Below, piece by piece: positions 11,771 through 19,879 of a DNA stretch of 26,829 nucleotides (position 1 is the first letter of the stretch; every line of letters starts with the position of its first letter). Below the pieces are notes generated by a model. The model was not told the DNA's origin. It saw nothing but the letters and a program-made list of their open reading frames with translations, and did not search any database. Position numbers and translations under genes: made by a program. The stretch is from a virus. The DNA lies in the IMG/VR virus record IMGVR_UViG_3300031774_002399, positions 1 to 26,829 of that record; one strand, given 5' to 3'.

Positions 11771-14700
11771 CCTGTATATCTAGCGTCTTGGTATCTTTGG
11801 ATTGTACTATCAGAACTTCTAACTGTACCTGGAGTTATTAATAAGTTTTCAGGCGGAGGACCAGCGTTATTGTTAGTAATATTATTGACAACTGGTTGTG
11901 CTGCAGCTATATCACCCATTCCATCTGCACCCATATAATCTAATGCAGCTCCTGATTTACCCATAACCATATCTTTTACATTAAGAGCAGCTGTACCGAG
12001 CATGCCTACTGGTCCTAGCGCTGCCGCACCGACCCTTGCCCAAGGTTTTTCCCAAGGGTCTTTTCCCAGCTCTTTCATCGACTTCAGCCATCCACCTTTT
12101 GCATCACCTTCTTTTTCTGTACCAATTTTCAGGCCTGGTCCAGAGCCTCCCACTCCTTTTTCTACCATACTTGCTTTTTCAACTGCTTTTAATTTATCCT
12201 CAGGGTCTGCCGCTGCTTGTTCAATATCAGCAGTTACGTCAGTTACATCTAAAGCATCTGGATCGTCAGGATCTGCTGCATCCATTCCTCCTCCTTGGTC
12301 TGAAACATTATATGCATCTTTTAATTTTTGTCTAAATGCCTTAGCTTCTGGAGTGAAATGTCCACCCATAGAACCACCAGTCAATTCTCTATATGCTGCA
12401 TTCTCTTCTGGAGTGAATACAGTATCAAATGCTTTAGAGACACCACCGTCAAATCTTTCTTTAACTCTCGTCCCGTCTACTGTTCTCGTAATCATGCTAT
12501 TGATTTTATCTTCCCACGCTGGATTAAGTTCGTTCTCTCTTATGATCTTCTCTGCAATTGTTTCATATGCAGGATCATCCATATGGTCTGCGAGGAGTGA
12601 ACCACTACTTGCCGTGCCTTGCGTCGTGGCCGGATCAGTTCCTTCTGGCCCCAATCCATTTGCTTCTCTTAGTCTATCAATAGAACCTTCACTTGATTTC
12701 CTAATTTCCATTTCTTTTTTAACAGCTGCCATGTCTTCTTCATCTAGATCATCATGTTGTATAATCGCTTGTAGTTCATCGTTGGAGGCATCACCAAGTT
12801 TACTACGATCTAATTCTGAATCACCCAACCTATCATGATCATATAAACCACTCGCTTGGGCAGACTCCATACCAGCATCTGTTTTTTCTCTTAGTGTTTC
12901 TGCAATCTTTTTCCTATCAATACCTATAGCAGTAATTGCTGCGCTGTTATTTGACATTGCTTTAACATTAGCAGCATTTCTAAGAGCTGCTTTATCTCTA
13001 TCATCTAACTTCTCGTCGCCACCTGCTTCTTCAACTAAACTATTGTAAATTTCATCTGATTCTTGTTTTATTTTACTTGCTAAGCCACTATCTCTTGCTG
13101 AAATTTGTTTTAATGCTTCTTCTGTTTGTGCAGCGGATTCTGCTAGTTTACCAGGACTTACATCTATTGCATCTGCAATACTACCACCTGTTTTCTCACC
13201 TAACCAACTGCCTGCCATCCAACCAACTGCACCACCTATGATTCCACCTACGGCTACACCTATAGGTCCGCCGAATGCACCAATCATCATTCCTAATTTT
13301 GCACCGCCTATTGCACCGGCTGCTCCACCTACACCTTCTCCTACTGCTTCTGCTCTATCTGTTTGTGCTTCTTCTTGTGTTATTTCACCTGCATCAATCT
13401 GTTCATTTGCTTGACTAACACCTTTATATGCTGTGTATGCTCCGGCACCAACAGCAAGTGCTGCTCCACCAGCTTTCATCAGCATACCGCCTCTGCCGGC
13501 TAACATTCTGCTCATTCGACCGCCACGGCCACCACGGCCACCACGGCTACCTCTTCTACCTCTTCCACCAAAGAAGCCACCGCCACCGCCACCGTCACCA
13601 CCGCCGGCACCTCCGCCTTCTTCTAGTATTTCTCTTATTTTAACTAATTCTTCTAACTGTCGTTGTTGGACGCCTTCTGAATCTGTACCACTTTGAAATA
13701 TACCGCCTGCATTTCCTGGTCTAGCTCTCCCTCTTGCTGGAGCTTGCGCCGCTCCTTGTTGTGATTCTTGTGCTACTTGTTCACCTAATGTAGGTGCTAC
13801 AGGTTCTAAGTTCTCTCCTTTTCTAGCATCATGCTCAAATATGTCTTTACCGGTAAGTCTTAACATATCCTTACCTGTAACATCTTCTAGGTTACTTTGT
13901 TGCGTATCCATTGAAACACCCAACGCACCCGCTTCATCTGCTAATCTGTCTTTCCTTGATTGTGAATATAGATTTGTAATACCGCCTGTACCGGCATCTC
14001 CAAACATTCTATCTAAGCCAAAAAATTGTTTTGCACCAGTAAGTAAACCAGCATCCTGGTCTATATTAAACATGTCTTTAAGACCACTACCTGATTCTAA
14101 TGCACTTCTTTGTCCTTGCACATTTAACAGGTTACCCATTTGTCCAGTGGAATCTGTTGATTGAATTCTTCCTAATTGTTCTGATACTTTTTGTCTTGCT
14201 TCTCTACCTTCATTTCCTCTAAGACCCTGTGCCTTTTCTTGTAATTTTTGTAACTCTGCCATCTCTGCTGCCATTGCAGGATTGTCTTCTACTATCGCTT
14301 GTATTGCTCCGGCATTTTGTTGTAGAGCTGCCCCCATTACCTCTCTTTGTCTTTGTATTCCAACGCCTGTTGCTCTTCTTTGAAATTGTGTATTGGCCCT
14401 TGTTCCTTCTAATGCGCCTTCAAATATATTTCTCCTTCTTTCACTTTGTTGGAATTTTTCTACTCTAGCAAATTCACCTGTTCTCTCATCTCTATATCTT
14501 GTTCTACCATCTCTACCAACTTCTGCTCTTGCCATCTCTCTACCACCGAGAGTTAACTTACGCATTCCTCTTTCTGTTGTTGCATACTGATTATCCATTT
14601 CAGAAAGTCTGTTACCTATACTCCTACCACCTAAACCTCTTAGAGCTGCTCCTGCTCCTCTTCTATCACCTACAAGTCTTTCATTTATTATTCTTCCTTG

Positions 14701-15363
14701 AACGTCTACTTGTTCTCCTGCTCTCCCTAAGAATCCAGTTCTATTCAAAGTTTGTGCAACAGGTTCTTTTCTAAGTCTACTTGCATCTACAAAACCTGTT
14801 TGGTCTACAATACTAGATGTTCTACCACCTCCAGACATTCCACCTGATAAAGGACTACCAGGACCCCAACCACCAGGACCTTCCTGCCAGTTAGAACCGC
14901 CTTGATTGCCACCACCAGGACCTCCTCCAGGACCTCCTCTTCCAACACCCGGTCCTACAACAACTGTACCAGGACCACCAGGACCTGCTCTACCTGGTCC
15001 ACCGCCACCTGGTCCGCCACCTGGTCCGCCACCTGGTCCACCGCCTCTTCCTCCTCTTCTTATGAAACCCATCATGTTATCTTGGTTATTTAGAATTTGG
15101 ATTCTTGCGTCTCTTGCTCCTCTATTGTGTTTCTTTTGTTTGACATAGAACTCTTTCAGGGTTTCATGAAACTGTTTTAAGTCTTTCCCTGTCTTATCAA
15201 TCTTTTTGTTTTGGTTATGTTGCAAGATATTCATAGTTAAGTTAGATAAACCATGAGTCTTTTGATTTCTTTGGTTTTGATGTGTCTTTTGGTCGTTCCT
15301 TTCTTGGGTCTCCGCAAGCCGGTCTACCTTACTATGTAAATCTGTATCCTTCTTATCAGCCAT
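11767..15363 (-). CDS. Tape-measure-type tail protein (gp29-like role), 1198 residues
   Basis: The largest gene of the window. The N-terminal 95 residues are charged and helical (coiled-coil-like); residues about 102-180 are an extreme Gly/Pro tract (GGGPGGGPGGG type); a long helical, Gln/Arg/Glu-rich region follows; about 588-621 is a second Gly/Arg tract; and about 628-730 holds hydrophobic stretches, including a glycine-zipper-like AIGGAKLGMMIGAFGGPIGV. The C-terminus (VVNNITNNNAGPP, then QRYQDARYTG) is like those of T4-like marine phage tail-length proteins. The position right after gp26 and its frameshift extension fits a tape measure, which sets tail length and leaves with the DNA. The assignment to gp29 function rests on context, length and composition. 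GGAG lies 12 nt before the ATG. Confidence 0.65.
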   Translation of the reverse strand: MADKKDTDLHSKVDRLAETQERNDQKTHQNQRNQKTHGLSNLTMNILQHNQNKKIDKTGKDLKQFHETLKEFYVKQKKHNRGARDARIQILNNQDNMMGFIRRGGRGGGPGGGPGGGPGGGGPGRAGPGGPGTVVVGPGVGRGGPGGGPGGGNQGGSNWQEGPGGWGPGSPLSGGMSGGGRTSSIVDQTGFVDASRLRKEPVAQTLNRTGFLGRAGEQVDVQGRIINERLVGDRRGAGAALRGLGGRSIGNRLSEMDNQYATTERGMRKLTLGGREMARAEVGRDGRTRYRDERTGEFARVEKFQQSERRRNIFEGALEGTRANTQFQRRATGVGIQRQREVMGAALQQNAGAIQAIVEDNPAMAAEMAELQKLQEKAQGLRGNEGREARQKVSEQLGRIQSTDSTGQMGNLLNVQGQRSALESGSGLKDMFNIDQDAGLLTGAKQFFGLDRMFGDAGTGGITNLYSQSRKDRLADEAGALGVSMDTQQSNLEDVTGKDMLRLTGKDIFEHDARKGENLEPVAPTLGEQVAQESQQGAAQAPARGRARPGNAGGIFQSGTDSEGVQQRQLEELVKIREILEEGGGAGGGDGGGGGGFFGGRGRRGSRGGRGGRGGRMSRMLAGRGGMLMKAGGAALAVGAGAYTAYKGVSQANEQIDAGEITQEEAQTDRAEAVGEGVGGAAGAIGGAKLGMMIGAFGGPIGVAVGGIIGGAVGWMAGSWLGEKTGGSIADAIDVSPGKLAESAAQTEEALKQISARDSGLASKIKQESDEIYNSLVEEAGGDEKLDDRDKAALRNAANVKAMSNNSAAITAIGIDRKKIAETLREKTDAGMESAQASGLYDHDRLGDSELDRSKLGDASNDELQAIIQHDDLDEEDMAAVKKEMEIRKSSEGSIDRLREANGLGPEGTDPATTQGTASSGSLLADHMDDPAYETIAEKIIRENELNPAWEDKINSMITRTVDGTRVKERFDGGVSKAFDTVFTPEENAAYRELTGGSMGGHFTPEAKAFRQKLKDAYNVSDQGGGMDAADPDDPDALDVTDVTADIEQAAADPEDKLKAVEKASMVEKGVGGSGPGLKIGTEKEGDAKGGWLKSMKELGKDPWEKPWARVGAAALGPVGMLGTAALNVKDMVMGKSGAALDYMGADGMGDIAAAQPVVNNITNNNAGPPPENLLITPGTVRSSDSTIQRYQDARYTG

Positions 15364-15369
15364 ATACTT

Positions 15370-15600
15370 TTAACTCCATCTAGCTTTATCGGCAGCTTCT
15401 TTTTTAGCTTCCTCTTTCTTCTTGAGATGAATTAATAACATATTAATATAAACATCTCTTTCCCATGGCATCATATTTTCAAGTTCAGTGAGACTGTAAT
15501 TATGCTCTTGCATTAACAGGAAATTTGTCCTGTAATAATTTTCAAGAGTCTCCTGGGAAAGAGTTATGCGAAAAAATGTTCGTATCCGTTGATACTAACT
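15370..15600 (-). promoter_or_regulatory. Probable programmed -1 frameshift joining gp26 to a tail chaperone extension
   Basis: The last codons of gp26 contain T_TTT_TTC (15576-15570) in the correct phase. In the -1 frame a TAG lies at 15597-15595 just upstream, and from there the frame is open to the TAA at 15372-15370, giving 66 extra residues (RITLSQETLENYYRTNF..., core MPWERDVYINMLL, basic helical end). The slip lies inside the narrow overlap between the two frames. A weak hairpin (15562-15549) begins 7 nt after the heptamer and a perfect 6-bp hairpin ACAGGA/TCCTGT stands at 15533-15516. The fusion would be 302 residues. An internal ATG at 15513 (47 codons) has no well-placed ribosome binding site. 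Just before the tape measure gene is where other tailed phages make the G/GT-type chaperone pair by -1 frameshifting. Confidence 0.7.
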
Positions 15601-16277
15601 TTATTATCTCTATCACATTTAGGACACTTATAATCTATTATGTGTTCTAAAATAGGCATAGCGAAATAATATTTTCTTATCTCTCCCATTGTCTCTATTG
15701 GCAAGTTTTCCATAAACTCTAGAAGTTCTTCTTTTGAAGTATCTTCTCTAGCATAAACTTGCTCATCATCATATATATGGTCAATACAGTCCAATAATAG
15801 TTCTGTATCATCGGAACCTCCTTTATCCTCTACTAATGCCACTGTTTCATTAGTAGGATATCTAAGAGCAATTCCAATCCCTTTTTCTTTATCTACCGTG
15901 ATTTTATTATCTGGTATATCATCTAAACCATCTAATTGCATATCAGGCAAATTAAGTGTATAATTTATTTTTGCATCGCAACCCTCTCCTCCACAACTTA
16001 AAGTAAAGTCTTGAGTTTCACCTATAGACTTTTCTCTTAATCTTAGAAAGATATTTTGTAGATCATACATTGGTATTTTTGTAGCATCAAGTTCTCCAAA
16101 TGAACAATTTGTAACAACTTGTTGGCATGCTCTTACCATGTCTCCAAAACTATCTTCGTTTGTTGCGAGCATTAATATTTTTTCCTCTTTTACGCGGAAC
16201 GGTCTAAACTTTAAATCTTTATTTAAAGAATAAACCTTCAATTCAAAAGTTGGTGTATCCAACTGTGGTAATGCCAT
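15564..16277 (-). CDS. 26: Baseplate hub assembly protein gp26 (tail chaperone-like)
   Basis: A 237-residue protein of the T4 gp26 baseplate family (T4 gp26 has 208 residues). It opens MALPQLDTPTFELKVYSL, typical for these proteins. Two cysteine pairs, C95/C100 and C218/C221 (CGGEGC and CPKC), could form a zinc site joining the middle and the C-terminus. An acidic region (about 145-185) lies between. gp26 is needed to assemble the hub. The last codons hold a slippery heptamer that would extend the protein by 66 residues, so the gene probably makes two products, with the short form dominant. AGGAG lies 7 nt upstream of the ATG, and a near-match late promoter lies further up. Confidence 0.8.
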   Translation of the reverse strand: MALPQLDTPTFELKVYSLNKDLKFRPFRVKEEKILMLATNEDSFGDMVRACQQVVTNCSFGELDATKIPMYDLQNIFLRLREKSIGETQDFTLSCGGEGCDAKINYTLNLPDMQLDGLDDIPDNKITVDKEKGIGIALRYPTNETVALVEDKGGSDDTELLLDCIDHIYDDEQVYAREDTSKEELLEFMENLPIETMGEIRKYYFAMPILEHIIDYKCPKCDRDNKVSINGYEHFFA

Positions 16278-16300
16278 AATTTTCTCCTATTATAATATTA

Positions 16301-16308
16301 TATTTATT
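16301..16308 (-). promoter_or_regulatory. Possible late promoter variant before gp26
   Basis: AATAAATA on the minus strand, one mismatch to TATAAATA, with predicted start near 16295, 18 nt before the gp26 ATG. It overlaps the stop codon of the upstream gene. Weak evidence. Confidence 0.3.
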
Positions 16309-16888
16309 AACCCCATCCAGATGGTTTACTGCCATCGAATGGGTGTTCAATCGTATCTGACGTCCAATAAGCAGAACTAGCTATTAAAGTAGTTCTTGCT
16401 ACTGACGCAGATCCCCATGCCATTGGTACAAGGTTAAGTACCTTTGGCGTAACTTCATGCAACTTCCATGATGCATGAGCGTTATCGTCTCTGCCTAATT
16501 GAATAATTTCAACTTCGCCCCAAGTTTTTTCCGGGTATTCCATTTCCCTTGAAGTGGTATCTACACATAAGCGAGTCCAAGATTCAAATATAGCTCTTAG
16601 AGACCAATCAACATCAGTTATAAATGTGAAGTTAATTTCATTTCCTAAGAAACCAACATTTGTATTTCTGTAATGAGTAAAAGGACCAATAGGTACTTCT
16701 TTGTTTCCTAATACCATACCAGGTATTTGTACTTCCTCACACATTATAGTCATATGTCTTTCTGTTTCTGTGCCTTGTGTTACACTAGAAGGTAACGACC
16801 ATTTAGTCTCGAACCTTTCGGTCCAAGCCATATTCATTGTCTTTAATTCACTTACAAAATTACTTAATTTGTTAGGACTTTGTGCCAT
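16307..16888 (-). CDS. Tail tube-fold protein, possibly tube initiator gp54
   Basis: A 193-residue protein with the character of the gp19/gp48/gp54 tube fold: a first strand region with RFETKWSLPSSV, then EVQIPGMVLGNKEVPIGPFTHYRNTNVGFLGNEINFTFITDVDWSLRAIFESW, a beta-hairpin with a following helix, and a C-terminal strand pair ending in PMAWGSASVARTTLIASSAYW. T4 gp54 (320 residues) starts polymerisation of the gp19 tube on gp48. The neighbourhood (gp26, gp2, gp4, gp48) fits a tube initiator rather than the main tube protein, which in T4 lies with the sheath gene, but a second tube protein remains possible. Its ATG overlaps the stop of the previous gene (TAATG). Confidence 0.6.
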   Translation of the reverse strand: MAQSPNKLSNFVSELKTMNMAWTERFETKWSLPSSVTQGTETERHMTIMCEEVQIPGMVLGNKEVPIGPFTHYRNTNVGFLGNEINFTFITDVDWSLRAIFESWTRLCVDTTSREMEYPEKTWGEVEIIQLGRDDNAHASWKLHEVTPKVLNLVPMAWGSASVARTTLIASSAYWTSDTIEHPFDGSKPSGWG

Positions 16889-17484
16889 TAAATACTACTC
16901 CTCTTGCGTTCAGGGACTTTATTACTATGTCTCCAAACTGTTCTATCCGATGCACCTGTAAAGTTTTGTACTGGTAAAAATATAGCTGCTTTCCAATGTT
17001 CAGGATCTACTTTTAAAAGTCTACCTTGTATTTGGCTACTTAAATATTTTTTAATTGAATTCCTTACTCCAGGAAATCTTTGAAAGTTTTGTACTATTCT
17101 CCAATCAGATGCTAATTTATCTTGTTTTGTTAATTGATGATCTTGTTTATTTTGTGGTATAAGTTGACCTAGTAATTCCGCTCTTTTTAATGGAGCTAGA
17201 TAATGTAAGTTAATACCACTGAATCCGTTTGCTGAAGGTTCTGAAATCATAACAAGAGGAAACCCATCGTAATATTTTAATGTTTCCTTATGTCTAGGAT
17301 CATATCTAAACATATACATAGAACCTACTTCTAATTTATTAGTTATCTCCCCAATATCTGTTTTAAGAACTTCTGCATAGGTATTCACACCTTCAAGATA
17401 CTTTCTTATAGCTGCTTGATACCATTGTGCTGATCTGTCTATATCTCCAGCCGATGTTCTTATATTTTCAAATGGGTTTGCCAT
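16888..17484 (-). CDS. 2: Probable DNA end protector protein gp2
   Basis: From the chosen ATG the product has 198 residues. The core segment YMFRYDPRHKETLKYYDGFPLVMISEPSANGFSGINLHYLAPLKRAELL is a conserved phage module found beside gp4 in marine T4-like phages, where it is usually named gp2 (T4 gp2 has 274 residues and protects the packaged DNA ends in the filled head). The pairing with gp4 is the same as in T4. The C-terminus is basic. The open frame allows an ATG at 17508 (8 residues longer), but a late promoter octamer lies between the two, and it predicts transcription from 17484 itself; hence the shorter start, with a leaderless mRNA. The gp2 identity is by motif memory and context. Confidence 0.55.
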   Translation of the reverse strand: MANPFENIRTSAGDIDRSAQWYQAAIRKYLEGVNTYAEVLKTDIGEITNKLEVGSMYMFRYDPRHKETLKYYDGFPLVMISEPSANGFSGINLHYLAPLKRAELLGQLIPQNKQDHQLTKQDKLASDWRIVQNFQRFPGVRNSIKKYLSSQIQGRLLKVDPEHWKAAIFLPVQNFTGASDRTVWRHSNKVPERKRSSI

Positions 17485-17489
17485 ACTTG

Positions 17490-17497
17490 TATTTATA
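17490..17497 (-). promoter_or_regulatory. T4-type late promoter, leaderless geometry (minus)
   Basis: On the minus strand TATAAATA, CAAGT, ATG: 5 nt between the octamer and the start codon at 17484, identical spacing to 10559 and 23386. It directly follows the gp4 stop codon. Confidence 0.75.
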
Positions 17498-17944
17498 TTA
17501 GATACCAAGTTCTTTTTCAGTAATAATCATAAATTCCATGTTTTGTTTTTTACAAAACTGTTTAGCACTTTCCCACTTTGCTTCGTTGACACCCCATTGT
17601 GCAACCTCTTGTAGGTATTTCTTAGTTTTTCTTCTGGGTTCTGGCGGTTTTGTAAATCTTTTTGGTTTTACTTCTATAAGATATTTTTTAATTACACCGT
17701 TTGCTTGTTTAATTTCTGCATAAAAGTCTATATAATATTTGTGTATTCTTCTATCAAGAGGACTACGATAGGGCACTACAATCTCTTCTGATACCCAACC
17801 AATTACAGACTCATTAAGATCACACCAATTCATAAACTTTAGTTCATAACTGGACCTGTAGATTATATCAGAGGCTTTGCCTAGATATTTTAATCTATTT
17901 CGAGGAATAAATCGTCCTTTGTATATTTCTTTAGCATAAACCAT
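17498..17944 (-). CDS. 4: Head completion protein gp4 (nuclease fold)
   Basis: A 148-residue protein, almost the length of T4 gp4 (150 residues), with strong family resemblance: KGRFIPRNRLKYLGKASDIIYRSSYELKFMNWCD, then SEEIVVPYRSPLDRRIHKYYIDFYAEI and KYLIEVKPKRFTKPPEPRR. E34, D73 and E91-x-K93 form a PD-(D/E)XK-type site, so it probably has endonuclease activity. gp4 acts with gp2 after packaging, before tail joining. The start at 17942-17944 overlaps the plus-strand late promoter of gp48. No ribosome binding site is visible; the upstream CATAAATA (17974-17981) may be a weak late promoter. Confidence 0.88.
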   Translation of the reverse strand: MVYAKEIYKGRFIPRNRLKYLGKASDIIYRSSYELKFMNWCDLNESVIGWVSEEIVVPYRSPLDRRIHKYYIDFYAEIKQANGVIKKYLIEVKPKRFTKPPEPRRKTKKYLQEVAQWGVNEAKWESAKQFCKKQNMEFMIITEKELGI

Positions 17945-17951
17945 ATAAATA
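17944..17951 (+). promoter_or_regulatory. T4-type late promoter of gp48
   Basis: Exact TATAAATA overlapping the gp4 start on the other strand; predicted start near 17957, a 22-nt leader with GGAG before the ATG at 17979. It opens the rightward structural block. Confidence 0.75.
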
Positions 17952-17973
17952 AGATAAAGATAACTTCATGGAG

Positions 17974-17981
17974 TATTTATG
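17974..17981 (-). promoter_or_regulatory. Possible late promoter variant of gp4
   Basis: CATAAATA on the minus strand, one base from the consensus, with predicted start near 17968, 24 nt before the gp4 ATG. It overlaps the gp48 start codon, so the divergent promoters and starts interlock. Confidence 0.35.
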
Positions 17982-19352
17982 TCAGAATCTGATACTAAAC
18001 CTATAATCGATAACAGGGCAACCAGACCCAATGAGGTTGAGGTGCAAGAACGAAAAACTCTCTGGGAAAAGGCTGACTCATGGATACCTGGCTCTTGGAC
18101 AGATTACGAAAAAGACCGTGATGAAAGAGAGCAAATGAATGAGGACCCTACTTACAAATCAAATGTAGATGATTATCAGAAAGAAAGAATGGGGTATAGA
18201 GATCGTTCAAATGATCCTGACTTTGAAGAAGGTGAAGATAGATGGAAATTTGTAGGCAAAGAAGAAGGCAAAGCTACTAAAAGACCTAGTGCTAAATCAA
18301 TACAGCATGGTGTCAACATGTGGAAATATCCTGCTGAGATAGGTGGTGACCCATATCCACATAGTGTTATATTTTATATAAACGCAAGAGAGAATACAGT
18401 ATCAGGAACAACAGCTATTAGTAAAGGTAGTGATGGAGACGAAAAATCAAAAAATGCTTATAGAGAAGCACAAAGAAGAAAAAATGAAGATTACACTCAA
18501 CAGAACAGAGCAAAATCAGAAGAATACAATGATGTGTTATCAACACAAGCAGCTATAGGTTTAGGTACTGCTGGTTTTGGAATTGCTAAAAAAATGCAAG
18601 GTAATAATGCAGGAGCACAAACAGCTCCACTAGCAGCAGGAGCTAGTGCCGCACTAGGTGCTATTGCTTCTCGAGCAGTAGATATAGTTTCAACTGTTAG
18701 ATTAATGGATGCAATTCAATTACATATACCAGCAGCACAAGTAGCACAATATACAGCTGATTGGAACGAAGACTCATTAGGAACGGCAATGGGATTAATG
18801 GCTTCTGGTAGAGGAGATGTAAAAGATATTTTTTCTAAAGAGGGATTGGAGTTTGTTGGAAGGAATGCAGCAGCAGCAATAGCAGGTATACCTGCTCAAA
18901 TGGGTGTAGGAGATATGAATGCCGGAGCAGCACTAGAAGCAACATCAAAGAAAGTTAATAATCCATATAAAGAACAATTATTTAAAAGTATGGGGTTTAG
19001 AAAGTTTGCATTTAATTATGTATTTGCTCCTAAAAGTGAGGAAGAATATTCCTCAATTACTAAAATTATAAGTACATTTAAATATCATATGCACCCAGAA
19101 ATATCAGCAGATGATTTGTTTATGATTTATCCTTCAGAGTTTGATATAGAATATATGTATAGAAATAAAGAGAATACACAACTACATAGAATATCAACAT
19201 GTGCTTTAACAGATCTTAAAGTAACATATGGTTCAGACGGACAACTTACATCTTTTAAAAATTCTGATGGTGCACCAAACGAAATAGCAGTACAGTTATC
19301 ATTCACAGAACTAGAAACACTAACAACAGACAGAATAGACAGAGGATTCTAA
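17979..19352 (+). CDS. 48: Baseplate tail tube cap gp48
   Basis: A 457-residue protein, longer than T4 gp48 (364 residues). The first 115 residues are highly charged (many Asp/Glu/Arg) and probably extended. Then comes VNMWKYPAEIGGDPYPHSVIFYINARENT, the usual start of the tube-like domain; a hydrophobic Ala/Gly-rich middle (about residues 185-325: AAIGLGTAGFGIAKKM, AAGASAALGAIASRAVD); and the C-terminal half of the tube fold, FRKFAFNYVFAPKSEEEYSSITKIISTFKYHMHPE, FMIYPSEFDIEYMY and AVQLSFTELETLT. gp48 caps the hub and serves as platform for gp54 and the tube. AAG-TTA-type spacing is normal; the gene ends where gp53 begins (TAATG overlap). Confidence 0.82.
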   Translation: MSESDTKPIIDNRATRPNEVEVQERKTLWEKADSWIPGSWTDYEKDRDEREQMNEDPTYKSNVDDYQKERMGYRDRSNDPDFEEGEDRWKFVGKEEGKATKRPSAKSIQHGVNMWKYPAEIGGDPYPHSVIFYINARENTVSGTTAISKGSDGDEKSKNAYREAQRRKNEDYTQQNRAKSEEYNDVLSTQAAIGLGTAGFGIAKKMQGNNAGAQTAPLAAGASAALGAIASRAVDIVSTVRLMDAIQLHIPAAQVAQYTADWNEDSLGTAMGLMASGRGDVKDIFSKEGLEFVGRNAAAAIAGIPAQMGVGDMNAGAALEATSKKVNNPYKEQLFKSMGFRKFAFNYVFAPKSEEEYSSITKIISTFKYHMHPEISADDLFMIYPSEFDIEYMYRNKENTQLHRISTCALTDLKVTYGSDGQLTSFKNSDGAPNEIAVQLSFTELETLTTDRIDRGF

Positions 19353-19876
19353 TGTATTTTAAAACTTTACCAAATATTGTATATCCATTTAAAGAGTCAG
19401 CTACAAGTAAAACAACAAAGTCAAAAGTAGTAAAGGATATTTTTAGACGAATACAATTAGACAAATATATTACAAACAGACAAAATCTAGAAGCTTATTT
19501 TGTTAGAGGTGGTGAAACACCTGAAATAGTTGCACATAAACTATATGGCAATTCTAAATATCATTTTATATTGTTAATATTAAACAATATTATAGATCCT
19601 AGAAAAGAGTGGCCTAAAGGAAATAGAGAATTAACTTTATATGTTAAGCAAAAATATGGTGATAATAATATGTCAGACGTACATCATTATGTAGAAGCAA
19701 CCGATACAGACATTATAGTCGACTGGGATTCAACCAGATTACAAAACGGAGAAATACAAGCAGTTACAAATATGGGGTATGAAGAAGAATTAAATGAACA
19801 GAAAAAACAAATATTCATATTACCTAGCTCACAAATTAAAGACTTTGTAGATCAGTATAAAAAATTGGTAGGTTAA
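19352..19876 (+). CDS. 53: Baseplate wedge protein gp53
   Basis: A 174-residue protein (T4 gp53: 196) with the family features: MYFKTLPNIVYPF at the start, VVKDIFRRI, YFVRGGETPEIVAHKLYGNSKYHFILLILNNIIDPRKEWP (the most conserved part, resembling LysM-type folds), DVHHYVEATDTDIIVD, and a helical end. gp53 joins wedges to each other and to the hub during baseplate assembly. It overlaps the gp48 stop by one base and is followed after 3 nt by the hub gene, so gp48, gp53, gp27 and gp5 form a continuous late operon. Confidence 0.9.
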   Translation: MYFKTLPNIVYPFKESATSKTTKSKVVKDIFRRIQLDKYITNRQNLEAYFVRGGETPEIVAHKLYGNSKYHFILLILNNIIDPRKEWPKGNRELTLYVKQKYGDNNMSDVHHYVEATDTDIIVDWDSTRLQNGEIQAVTNMGYEEELNEQKKQIFILPSSQIKDFVDQYKKLVG

Positions 19877-19879
19877 ATT

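Noticed and set aside
12002-12838. A 278-codon open frame on the plus strand opposite the tape measure gene
   Set aside because: It is the complement of a Gly/Ala/Asp-biased gene; the product is Ser/Pro/Leu-rich low complexity without a ribosome binding site or motif. The same holds for the other plus-strand frames at 12036-15148.
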